From NCBI GenBank assembly GCA_020629335.1, contig JAHDDN010000297.1, forward strand, positions 1 to 6,731: a stretch of 6,731 nucleotides of DNA, given 5' to 3'. Within the stretch, counting starts at the first letter, position 1. Each line of letters begins with the position of its first letter. Shown here in pieces: positions 1 to 5,285 of the stretch. The translations under genes and the position numbers were made by a program. Below the pieces are notes generated by a model, which did no database searches, was not told where the DNA came from, and worked only from the letters and a program-made list of their open reading frames with translations. This DNA is from Chitinophagales bacterium. Lineage in GTDB: Bacteria; Bacteroidota; Bacteroidia; Chitinophagales; UBA2359.

Positions 1-148
1 GGCGCAAGGTCGGGCTGTCCGTTATTATGCGGCTGTTCGGCGGCTATTCCGCTAAGGCCCGTTTGTCTGCCACTGCGTGGCCAGCCTTCACGTGCCTAAG
101 CTCCATAAGCCCCCTCTCGACGCCACATACCACTCCCATCCCTAACGC
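1..148. repeat. GC-rich intergenic repeat-like element (may extend left)
   Basis: This block is markedly GC-rich while the sequence after 149 is very AT-rich. It has no usable reading frame and contains short hairpins, for example gccac (69-73) with gtggc (77-81), gcgg with ccgc around 40-53, and the palindrome cacgtg at 89-94. Its ends read ggtcgggctgtccg on the left (8-21) and atccctaacgc on the right (138-148). From memory, these two end motifs bracket a family of dispersed non-coding elements with variable GC-rich middles in Bacteroidota genomes. That recollection cannot be verified here. No function is assigned. It is not a canonical integron attC site, because the GTTRRRY/RYYYAAC pair is not present in the right arrangement. 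Confidence 0.45.
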
Positions 149-291
149 AAGAAACACACCAACATTTTCAAAAAAACATTCAAATACCCCAAATATGTAT
201 TGAAAAGCTACAAATATTAAATCGCTCCCTTGATCAATTAATTATATGAGTTATTTGCGAAACATTAAATGAAACTTTTAAAAGCATTTTT

Positions 292-2217
292 ATGAAAAAA
301 CTACTAATTTTATTTTTGTTCACCTTAAGTTTCAATTGGCCAAGTTTCGCTCAAGAATGTTCTGAATGTGGGCGAGTGGTCATTTCAAGCGCAATAGATG
401 GACGTACAGCCGATCGAAGAGGCTTAGAGGTGTGTGTCATTGATGATGTAACCGACATGAGCATCTACTCAGTAACCGTTGATAGCGGGACGCTGTCTGA
501 TACTGACTATATCGATGGCGATTTTCAATTTCCTGCTGGTCCTGCGAATGCTGGAGATTGCTTTTGGATTGCCTATGATGCACCCTCATGGGAAACTTTT
601 ATGGGATTACCCGCTGGTAGCGTAGATTTTGAAGAAGGATTAGCAAACCTTCTTAATGGAGATCGCAATATCTATATCACCTGCTTAGGTAATGTTGATG
701 ATATTTATGGGGTATATTTAGACGAAATACCCCAAGACGATCCAGCTTTCTGGGAAGATTCATGGATTGTTAGTAATAATGATCGTTGCCCAAATGGTGG
801 TGTATTAGATGTTGCTAATTGGACAGTCGGTGCTGTTGACGCAACGGATAATAAGGACTTCGCTAATGAAACAGGTTTCCCGTTCAATAATTTCACACAT
901 GCAAGCGGTAGTGCCTGCACAGAAACCAAAACTTGTGGAGGAGTACACTTTTGCGACTTCATACAATATGCTTGTGTGGTAGAAGAAAATGGAGTCGATG
1001 ATTTTACTGCTACTATCATTTACGAAGGCTTTGAACCAGGAACAGTTATCAATACCTTAGAGAATTATGATGGTGATTTAATCGTCGATCCTTCTTCTTC
1101 TGACCCTGCAACAGATGCCAATGGTACTTTAGTTATGTGGATTGATGGGACAATCGGTAGCCCATGGGGAATTGAAATCATCAGCCCAAATTGTGATGGT
1201 ATCCAAATTTGGGATAGAATACCAGAAAACTGTGAAGATATTGTTACAGGATGCCCCATCACAGCAGCTATAAGCGCAAGTTGTGAATTAGATGATGCTG
1301 GCGATCCTACTGGTAATTTAGAAATCAACTTAACAGTTAACGGAAGCGATGATTATACCATAACAGGCGACTTATCAACTGCGGGACTGAGTGTCATCGC
1401 TGCCAGCACCTTTGTCGATGGTTCAATTGATATCACTGTAACTGATAATCTTGATAATACCTGTAGTACTACGGATATGGAAGCACTTCCAGATTGTTCT
1501 AACGATAATGGTGGTGGAAATGGTGGTATAAACGCTTCAATTGCCACTTTACAAGATCCATGTGGCTGTAATGACTCTAATAATATCGATTCAGATGGTA
1601 ATGGAGTAGTAGACTTATTTTATGAAACAGTAACGATCACTTCTGATCCAGGAGAAAACTGGATAATGAATAACACTTCAACTGGTGTAGTAGATGCCTC
1701 TGGAATGGCCACTAGCCCGCTCTTTATGGAAAGTCCTGCGGGTACCTATACTGCTGTTTTCTATCATTCATTTGGCACAGGATACAATGCCAGTTTCACT
1801 GATGGTACAGATACTCTTAGCGCAGCCAATTCTTGTACTAATTGTGCAGAGGGTGATGAAGCATTAAGTGCGGTACCCACTATGAGTGAATGGGGATTAA
1901 TCATCCTTAGCTTATTGATCCTTAATTTCATTGTACTAAATGTTGCTGTAGCTTCTATTCAAACTGAAAATGGAGCGAGAACGCAAATTCATTTATTCAA
2001 TAGCAAACAATTAAATAGTTATCCGTTCAATCAAGCGATCTTTAAACAAGCCGCTTTATTAACAGCTATTTTAGTCGCTATTATTACGGCTGTCACATTC
2101 TCTATGTATGGCTACATAGCTATGATAGATATCGTCGGAACAGCTATCGCAGCTCCCCTATTTGCTTATCTCATTCATTTATTGGTGATAACAAATATTT
2201 CTGAAGAAACTCACTAA
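292..2217 (+). CDS. Secreted Cys-rich protein with IPTL-CTERM-like exosortase sorting tail and two extra C-terminal helices
   Basis: This 641-residue exported protein is the probable substrate of the neighbouring exosortase. Residues 1-20 form a signal peptide (KK, a hydrophobic core, then SFA before QECS). Residues 21-525 are acidic, hold 20 cysteines and look like surface or adhesin-type beta domains. Two segments resemble repeated Bacteroidota extracellular modules (about 320-402 and 414-518), and DSDGNGVVD at 433-441 resembles a calcium-binding loop. After a Gly/Asn-rich linker (405-413) and a final Cys pair (C515, C518) comes VPTMSEWG (528-535), matching the IPTLxxWG sorting motif, then a hydrophobic helix (536-556). 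Unusually the chain does not stop there: about 85 more residues contain two further predicted helices (about 585-605 and 611-633). The ATG at 292 is the only in-frame start after the stop at 247-249. No Shine-Dalgarno site and no convincing promoter are visible. The biological role of the mature domain is not recognised. Confidence 0.85.
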   Translation: MKKLLILFLFTLSFNWPSFAQECSECGRVVISSAIDGRTADRRGLEVCVIDDVTDMSIYSVTVDSGTLSDTDYIDGDFQFPAGPANAGDCFWIAYDAPSWETFMGLPAGSVDFEEGLANLLNGDRNIYITCLGNVDDIYGVYLDEIPQDDPAFWEDSWIVSNNDRCPNGGVLDVANWTVGAVDATDNKDFANETGFPFNNFTHASGSACTETKTCGGVHFCDFIQYACVVEENGVDDFTATIIYEGFEPGTVINTLENYDGDLIVDPSSSDPATDANGTLVMWIDGTIGSPWGIEIISPNCDGIQIWDRIPENCEDIVTGCPITAAISASCELDDAGDPTGNLEINLTVNGSDDYTITGDLSTAGLSVIAASTFVDGSIDITVTDNLDNTCSTTDMEALPDCSNDNGGGNGGINASIATLQDPCGCNDSNNIDSDGNGVVDLFYETVTITSDPGENWIMNNTSTGVVDASGMATSPLFMESPAGTYTAVFYHSFGTGYNASFTDGTDTLSAANSCTNCAEGDEALSAVPTMSEWGLIILSLLILNFIVLNVAVASIQTENGARTQIHLFNSKQLNSYPFNQAIFKQAALLTAILVAIITAVTFSMYGYIAMIDIVGTAIAAPLFAYLIHLLVITNISEETH

Positions 2218-2239
2218 ATTGATCCATTTACCTTAAATA

Positions 2240-2265
2240 AAAGTCTCCCAATCATCTGAGACTTT
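2240..2265 (+). terminator. Hairpin after the sorting-substrate gene (first of two)
   Basis: A perfect 8-bp stem pairs aaagtctc (2240-2247) with gagacttt (2258-2265) around a 10-nt loop, 22 nt after the stop codon. The arms end in A and T runs, so it could work on either strand, although the T run is short. Confidence 0.5.
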
Positions 2266-2267
2266 CT

Positions 2268-2295
2268 AAGGGCGTAGTCTGATGCTACGCCCTTT
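2268..2295 (+). terminator. Strong hairpin before the exosortase gene (second of two)
   Basis: A 10-bp perfect stem pairs aagggcgtag (2268-2277) with ctacgccctt (2285-2294), with a short loop. It ends only 25 nt before the exosortase ATG at 2320. The downstream T run is only three bases, so termination may be partial. Together with the hairpin at 2240-2265 it probably reduces transcription from the substrate gene into the exosortase gene. It could also stabilise the 3' end of the substrate mRNA. Confidence 0.55.
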
Positions 2296-2319
2296 ACCCT
2301 TAAACTTAAATCATCCATA

Positions 2320-2922
2320 ATGGTAAAAGACAACAAAAAATCGTATAAAAAAACCGCTTCATCAACCCCAAAGTCTCTAAATTTCAAAAACAAAATACTT
2401 AAAATATGGAATAATAAAATCAATCAATTACTTATCAAATTCGTAGGCTTAATCATACTATTTTATATTCTTTGGGCCAGTCGTTTTTTTCAAGAAGGAG
2501 TGGTCATTCCGCTCTCTAAGTTTTACGCTCAAATCAGTGGTTCCATTCTTCAAGCAGTTGGTTATTCTGTTAAAGTAGTAGAAGAGTCTTTAGCAACAGA
2601 TTCATTTGCTATAAGTATTGAGAACGGTTGTGACGGCATTGAAGGATTAGCCATATTCTGGATTGGGGTTATCATTTTCCCCACTGCTAAGAAAGATAAG
2701 TTCTATGCCTTATTAATAGGAACCCTGTTCTTAATGTTTTTAAATCTATTTAGAATTATTAGCCTTTATTGGTTTAAAGTACATATTCCATCCTTATTTG
2801 AACTAATGCATGTCAGTGTTTGGCAAGTATTATTCATCAGCCTTACCCTGTTTACCCTATTATTTTGGATGGATTGGACTAATAAGAAAAAACATATCAA
2901 TGAACAATCAATTACTAATTAA
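2320..2922 (+). CDS. xrtH: Exosortase, XrtH-like (IPTLxxWG-CTERM type)
   Basis: This 200-residue integral membrane cysteine transpeptidase-like enzyme of the exosortase/archaeosortase superfamily should cleave C-terminal sorting tails at the inner membrane. A basic, soluble N-terminus (1-35) is followed by a helix (about 38-55). The catalytic set is visible: Cys104 in ENGCDGIEG, Arg145 in NLFRI and His164 in ELMHVSVWQ, interleaved with helices at about 107-121, 127-150 and 166-185. The size is that of the short, single-domain exosortases. The H subtype is inferred from the adjacent protein carrying VPTMSEWG, the expected XrtH recognition motif; the superfamily call is much firmer than the subtype. 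The ATG at 2320 is the only start in the frame, which opens after the stop at 2275-2277. Its 3' end overlaps the next gene by 23 nt, indicating one operon. Confidence 0.85.
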   Translation: MVKDNKKSYKKTASSTPKSLNFKNKILKIWNNKINQLLIKFVGLIILFYILWASRFFQEGVVIPLSKFYAQISGSILQAVGYSVKVVEESLATDSFAISIENGCDGIEGLAIFWIGVIIFPTAKKDKFYALLIGTLFLMFLNLFRIISLYWFKVHIPSLFELMHVSVWQVLFISLTLFTLLFWMDWTNKKKHINEQSITN

Positions 2923-3547
2923 ACGAATTGGCTTATTTTTCTTACTCTATTTTAGTTTTGTTCTATTAGCTCAAACATCTAAAGGAAAAGAAAAATTAGC
3001 TCAATACTATTGCTGGCTTGGTAATACCTTTGTAAGCACCTACTACAATGGGGGTAATATAAGTTATCGCCCAATTACAAAAAAAGAGCAAGCTAAATTC
3101 AAGGATTTTGATGTACTTGTTTTTATGACTAGTGAGCAACAAATCGAATCAGCTAAAAAGCAAGCTAGATTGGCCAGAAAAAAGACGATAGATATAACGC
3201 CTGTACATTATCCTGCCAATAGTTGGGTAAAAATGGGGATTTTCTTTGCATTCTTCTTTTCCTTAGTCATCTGTACACCCATAAACTGGAGGCAGAAACT
3301 CTTGAGTGTCTTTATAGGATTTATTCTGTTATCTGCCTTGGTATCCTTTCAATTTTGGATAGCTGTAGGCTCTAATATCAATCAATATCAAGAAATTTTC
3401 AGTGCTGGTTTTCAGAATGAATCAATTATTTTTTTGATTAAAAAACTCAATATCATTATTCAATTTATGGGATTCGGTTTAGTTACAGCTCTCATTATTT
3501 GGATGGTCTTATGTTTTAAAAAAGTTGAAGTGGCAAGGACTATTTGA
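2900..3547 (+). CDS. Predicted membrane protein, probable exosortase-associated partner
   Basis: This 215-residue protein is not recognised as a named family. A first helix (about 7-25) is followed by an about 80-residue hydrophilic region rich in Lys and Gln (26-107), which is predicted to sit outside the cytoplasm if the N-terminus is inside. Then come three helices (about 110-128, 133-155, 184-207) and a short basic tail. The start was chosen at ATG 2900 because the protein then begins MNNQLLIKRIGLF, a typical N-terminus leading into a helix. Its 23-nt overlap with the exosortase gene suggests translational coupling. A longer reading from 2810 would extend the overlap to 113 nt and adds an implausible N-terminus. 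The position directly after the exosortase, ahead of a strong terminator, makes an accessory role in sorting the best guess. No catalytic motif is evident. Confidence 0.75.
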   Translation: MNNQLLIKRIGLFFLLYFSFVLLAQTSKGKEKLAQYYCWLGNTFVSTYYNGGNISYRPITKKEQAKFKDFDVLVFMTSEQQIESAKKQARLARKKTIDITPVHYPANSWVKMGIFFAFFFSLVICTPINWRQKLLSVFIGFILLSALVSFQFWIAVGSNINQYQEIFSAGFQNESIIFLIKKLNIIIQFMGFGLVTALIIWMVLCFKKVEVARTI

Positions 3548-3591
3548 TAAACTTTGTCCAGCGATTTTTTTAGTGTTTTACTAAGGAATAG

Positions 3592-3623
3592 AAAGCCTCA
3601 CATCACTGATGTGGGGCTTTTTT
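3592..3623 (+). terminator. Rho-independent terminator of the exosortase operon
   Basis: A 13-bp stem with one G-T pair joins aaagcctcacatc (3592-3604) to gatgtggggcttt (3608-3620) around a 3-nt loop. It runs into six T residues (3618-3623), 45 nt after the stop of the membrane protein gene. This is the clearest intrinsic terminator in the window. Confidence 0.9.
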
Positions 3624-3734
3624 ATGTCTTATTCGTCAGCTAAGCTACATACTTCACTCTTAAGATGAGAAACAATTAAAGCTAATAGTGCGTTATTCCC
3701 TTTATAAATACAAAATTTCACAAAATTCTATACC

Positions 3735-4232
3735 ATGAAAACCTATTTTATTAGTATTATACTACTATTATCATTTATTACTGCCTGTACTTCCCAATCA
3801 AATATCGCTCAATCAGATAATGTCAAAGACAATTATCAAGGAGAAAAAATAGTCAAAACAGAAGCTGAATGGAAAACCCAATTAACAGAAGAACAATACT
3901 ATGTTACAAGAGAACATGGGACAGAAAGAGCTTTTACTGGAAAATATTGGGATAATAAGGCAAAAGGCGATTACAACTGCATTTGCTGCGATTTGCCTTT
4001 ATTCGACTCTGAGACGAAGTTTAAATCTGGTACTGGATGGCCAAGCTATTATGCCCCTATGGAGGATGCAAACATCAAGGAGGTAAGCGATAATAGCTAC
4101 GGAATGGTTCGAGTCGAAGTTAGATGCGCAAGATGTGATGCTCATTTGGGTCATGTATTCCCTGATGGACCCGCCCCTACCAACTTACGCTATTGCATCA
4201 ACTCTGCTTCTTTGAAATTTAAAGAGGAATAA
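3735..4232 (+). CDS. msrB: Peptide-methionine (R)-S-oxide reductase MsrB, lipoprotein form
   Basis: The enzyme reduces methionine-R-sulfoxide residues in oxidised proteins. The 165-residue protein starts with a lipoprotein signal: basic MKTYF, a hydrophobic stretch and the lipobox ITAC with lipidated Cys18. It should therefore act outside the cytoplasm on a membrane anchor. The MsrB domain spans about 37-163. Both zinc CxxC pairs are present (C82/C85 in CICC and C131/C134 in CARC), along with SGTGWPSYY (98-106), [10 protein letters not shown] (137-146) and the catalytic Cys154 in [10 protein letters not shown]. The classical resolving Cys of the SGCGWPSF motif is Thr100 here, so recycling must use another cysteine (the extra C84 is a candidate) or direct reduction by a thioredoxin-like donor. 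The gene stands alone, after the terminator at 3592-3623. No promoter motif or Shine-Dalgarno site is clear. Confidence 0.93.
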   Translation: MKTYFISIILLLSFITACTSQSNIAQSDNVKDNYQGEKIVKTEAEWKTQLTEEQYYVTREHGTERAFTGKYWDNKAKGDYNCICCDLPLFDSETKFKSGTGWPSYYAPMEDANIKEVSDNSYGMVRVEVRCARCDAHLGHVFPDGPAPTNLRYCINSASLKFKEE

Positions 4233-4302
4233 CATATCCAAACACATAAATATACTTATTGTCTTAATTGTTTTTTACTTGCGCCATATTTATTGAATAG
4301 CC

Positions 4303-4345
4303 AAAAAAAATGAGGGTAGGTACGTTTGAGAAACGACCTACCCTC
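4303..4345 (-). terminator. Very strong hairpin with U-tract on the minus strand
   Basis: A 10-bp stem pairs gagggtaggt (4312-4321) with acctaccctc (4336-4345). It continues past a single bulged A into cgttt/aaacg (4323-4327 with 4331-4335) and a 3-nt loop, giving 15 bp in all. The run of eight A at 4303-4310 makes a U-tract only when read on the minus strand; on the plus strand the hairpin is followed by ttgcataatg. It could still serve the 3' end of msrB, which stops 79 nt upstream, as an RNA-stabilising hairpin. Its form, however, is that of a minus-strand terminator. Confidence 0.65.
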
Positions 4346-4357
4346 TTGCATAATGGT
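4346..4357 (+). repeat. 12-bp box ttgcataatggt, copy 1
   Basis: This box is identical to 4612-4623 and directly abuts the hairpin at 4312-4345. Read on the minus strand, the order is box, hairpin, U-tract. The same order recurs at copy 2, where the hairpin has a different sequence. Confidence 0.6.
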
Positions 4358-4571
4358 GAATGTAACATTGAGCAAATAAGCAGAATTATAGGATTATGAA
4401 AACCCTATTATTTTTTGTTTTTTTATAGCTGCTAAGCCCTTATTTAAAGAATAGGATTGGGGCATTGAAAATAAATTTCGTTACCCCTATCCTTTGTCCC
4501 TTGAAGATAAAATATGATCCCCTAAATTCTATCTCTTATCTTAGTTTTGAACTATTTTGGAAGAGTTTTTT

Positions 4572-4608
4572 AAAAAAGGGCGGTCCCCTCTTCCCAGAGG
4601 ACACACCC
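4572..4608 (-). terminator. GC-rich hairpin with U-tract on the minus strand
   Basis: On the minus strand gggtgtgtcctct pairs imperfectly with agaggggaccgccc (4608 down to 4578), with a bulge or two and a small loop. Six T follow (A run 4572-4577). It is a GC-rich island inside AT-rich DNA, and with no minus-strand protein gene nearby it is an orphan terminator. Confidence 0.45.
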
Positions 4609-4611
4609 GAA

Positions 4612-4623
4612 TTGCATAATGGT
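4612..4623 (+). repeat. 12-bp box ttgcataatggt, copy 2
   Basis: This is an exact second copy of 4346-4357, 266 bp away in the same orientation and again next to a minus-strand terminator-like hairpin (three bases apart). A 9-bp partial match, tgcataatg, occurs at 5029-5037 and overlaps a DnaA box. Confidence 0.6.
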
Positions 4624-4921
4624 ATTAAAATGAGAAAGTTACCCTAAATAACTTATTTTGGAACTCATTAAAAACACATAACAAAATTAGAATTCATTCA
4701 TGTGTATTTGTCTTATATTTGTCCATTACCGTGCCAACTTTATAATGAAGTCTCATCAAAAATACAATTGTGGAAAAAAGCAATGTTTATCCACAGACTT
4801 TTAGCAGTTATCAACCTCTTATCCACATTTTTCATATTGAAATAAAGTAAATTCTTAAGCAATCAACAATAAAATGCTGTATATCAATATTTTACAAAAT
4901 CGAATTTATCAATTTAATCTT

Positions 4922-4960
4922 ATAAATATTTAGACAAAAACCACAAATATTAATATTTAT
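4922..4960. repeat. Overlapping AT palindromes in the putative unwinding region
   Basis: The sequence ataaatatt (4922-4930) is the inverted copy of aatatttat (4952-4960). The right arm also lies within a perfect 14-bp palindrome, aaatattaatattt (4945-4958). The dyads fall within the most AT-rich part of the gap, just after the DnaA box cluster. Confidence 0.6.
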
Positions 4961-5008
4961 CTGTGTTACAATCTGATTATCAATTATTTAATGTTTTTCA
5001 AGACGAAA

Positions 5009-5031
5009 GCACATTTATTTAACATATGTGC
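5009..5031. repeat. Inverted repeat gcacat/atgtgc overlapping a DnaA box
   Basis: The 6-bp arms are gcacat (5009-5014) and atgtgc (5026-5031). The right arm overlaps the minus-strand DnaA box TTATGCACA (5027-5035). The wider context also offers an alternative pairing of gaaagca (5005-5011) with tgctttt (5036-5042). Confidence 0.4.
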
Positions 5032-5137
5032 ATAATGCTTTTCAGTGAAATAGATGAAATTTTGTACTTATTCTCTGTCATTAATTATCCATTTAAGGCC
5101 AAAAGTGGCTTAAACACCTCTTGACACATAAAGACAT

Positions 5138-5169
5138 ACCATAATATCAATTATGGTTTTGTACCAAAA
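5138..5169. promoter_or_regulatory. Two adjacent dyads upstream of the DUF6580 gene
   Basis: A perfect 8-bp inverted repeat, accataat (5138-5145) with attatggt (5150-5157), is followed directly by ttttg (5157-5161) with caaaa (5165-5169). They lie about 50-80 bp before the possible -7 element at 5217-5224 and could be a regulator site or a weak hairpin. The function is unknown. Confidence 0.35.
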
Positions 5170-5216
5170 TTTAAGACTATATCAAGTTCAAGCTATTTAT
5201 TTATACTGATATTGGT

Positions 5217-5224
5217 TATCTTTG
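5217..5224 (+). promoter_or_regulatory. Possible Bacteroidota -7 promoter element for the DUF6580 gene
   Basis: TATCTTTG matches TAnnTTTG exactly and would give a 5' leader of about 55 nt before the ATG at 5286. No TTTG-type -33 element is present at the expected spacing, so the call is weak. Confidence 0.3.
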
Positions 5225-5285
5225 TGATTAATTATTAAATTCCTTGATCTTTTTGAAGACTTGATTGTATTTAAATAAAACAGAG

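Larger units (their letters stand above)
4571..4675 (-). ncRNA. Candidate small minus-strand RNA
   Basis: This is a tentative proposal. On the minus strand, TAATTTTG (complement of 4682-4689) matches the Bacteroidota -7 consensus TAnnTTTG and would start a transcript near 4675. The RNA could form nested stems, CTCATT with AATGAG (4664-4669, 4629-4634) enclosing AAGTTA with TAACTT (4636-4641, 4649-4654). It then carries the box accattatgcaa and ends in a GC-rich hairpin with six U (4572-4577). The length would be about 105 nt. No -33 element is seen at the right spacing, no homologue is known to me, and chance structure in AT-rich DNA is possible. Confidence 0.25.
4769..5035. other. oriC: Candidate chromosomal replication origin (oriC): DnaA boxes plus AT-rich unwinding region
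   Basis: Four sites match the DnaA box TTWTNCACA. They are TTTTCCACA on minus at 4769-4777, TTATCCACA on plus at 4787-4795 and again at 4819-4827, and TTATGCACA on minus at 5027-5035. A degenerate box, TTATCAACC, sits at 4808-4816 between the two perfect plus-strand copies. The 59-bp cluster is followed by nearly 200 bp of almost pure AT sequence holding overlapping palindromes, the usual arrangement of boxes beside a DNA unwinding element. The whole lies in a 1.05-kb gene-free gap. Against it: no dnaA, gidA or parAB gene is visible, and the genes to the left point toward the site instead of away from it. A plasmid origin or a DnaA-titrating site would look similar. Confidence 0.55.
4233..5285. 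other. 1.05-kb non-coding, strongly AT-rich intergenic region
   Basis: No credible protein gene lies here. The only open frame of note (4465-4647) starts on TTG, lacks a recognisable protein signature and overlaps structured DNA. The left part (4300-4680) carries minus-strand terminator-like hairpins with a repeated 12-bp box. The centre (4769-5035) carries DnaA boxes and AT-rich palindromes. The right part (5090-5230) carries small dyads and a possible promoter -7 element for the DUF6580 gene. Another imperfect hairpin pairs aggat-t-gggg (4453-4462) with cccc-t-atcct (4484-4493). Confidence 0.8.

Noticed and set aside
1..148. Integron attC site or rRNA/tRNA fragment
   Set aside because: The attC core pair is not present in the required orientation, and no tRNA cloverleaf or recognisable rRNA segment could be traced.
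230..257. Promoter for the secreted protein gene (ttg at 230-232, gttatttg at 250-257)
   Set aside because: The -7 candidate lacks the TA of TAnnTTTG, so the match is too weak to annotate.
705..1547. Three minus-strand open frames (705-1019, 1065-1328, 1353-1547)
   Set aside because: They lie wholly inside the secreted protein gene, in the shadow of its Ser/Thr/Asp-rich codons, and show no domain, signal or context of their own.
2214..2423. Minus-strand open frame of 69 codons
   Set aside because: It covers the tandem hairpins and the 5' end of the exosortase gene and has no recognisable features.
2810..2899. Longer N-terminus for the exosortase-partner gene
   Set aside because: It would overlap the exosortase by 113 nt, and its 30 residues are just the frame-shifted reading of the exosortase C-terminus. 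ATG 2900 gives a normal membrane-protein start.
3901..4086. Plus-strand open frame of 61 codons inside msrB
   Set aside because: It is an out-of-frame shadow of the firmly identified MsrB coding sequence.
4542..4549. TAGTTTTG as a plus-strand promoter -7 element
   Set aside because: It matches TAnnTTTG but has no -33 element at the right distance and no gene downstream.
4346..4623. Insertion sequence or MITE bounded by 12-bp target duplications
   Set aside because: The segment between the two boxes lacks terminal inverted repeats and a transposase. The boxes are better explained as part of box-hairpin-U-tract units.
4465..4647. Plus-strand open frame of 60 codons
   Set aside because: It starts on TTG without a ribosome binding site, runs through a minus-strand terminator hairpin and the 12-bp box, and its product resembles no known protein.
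4714..4721. TATATTTG as a plus-strand promoter -7 element
   Set aside because: It is an exact -7 match just before the DnaA box cluster, but has no -33 element at the right spacing and no coding sequence for about 560 bp downstream.
5265..5285. TTG start seven codons upstream of the DUF6580 ATG
   Set aside because: A rare start codon, it adds MYLNKTE with no support. The ATG at 5286 leads directly into the first helix.
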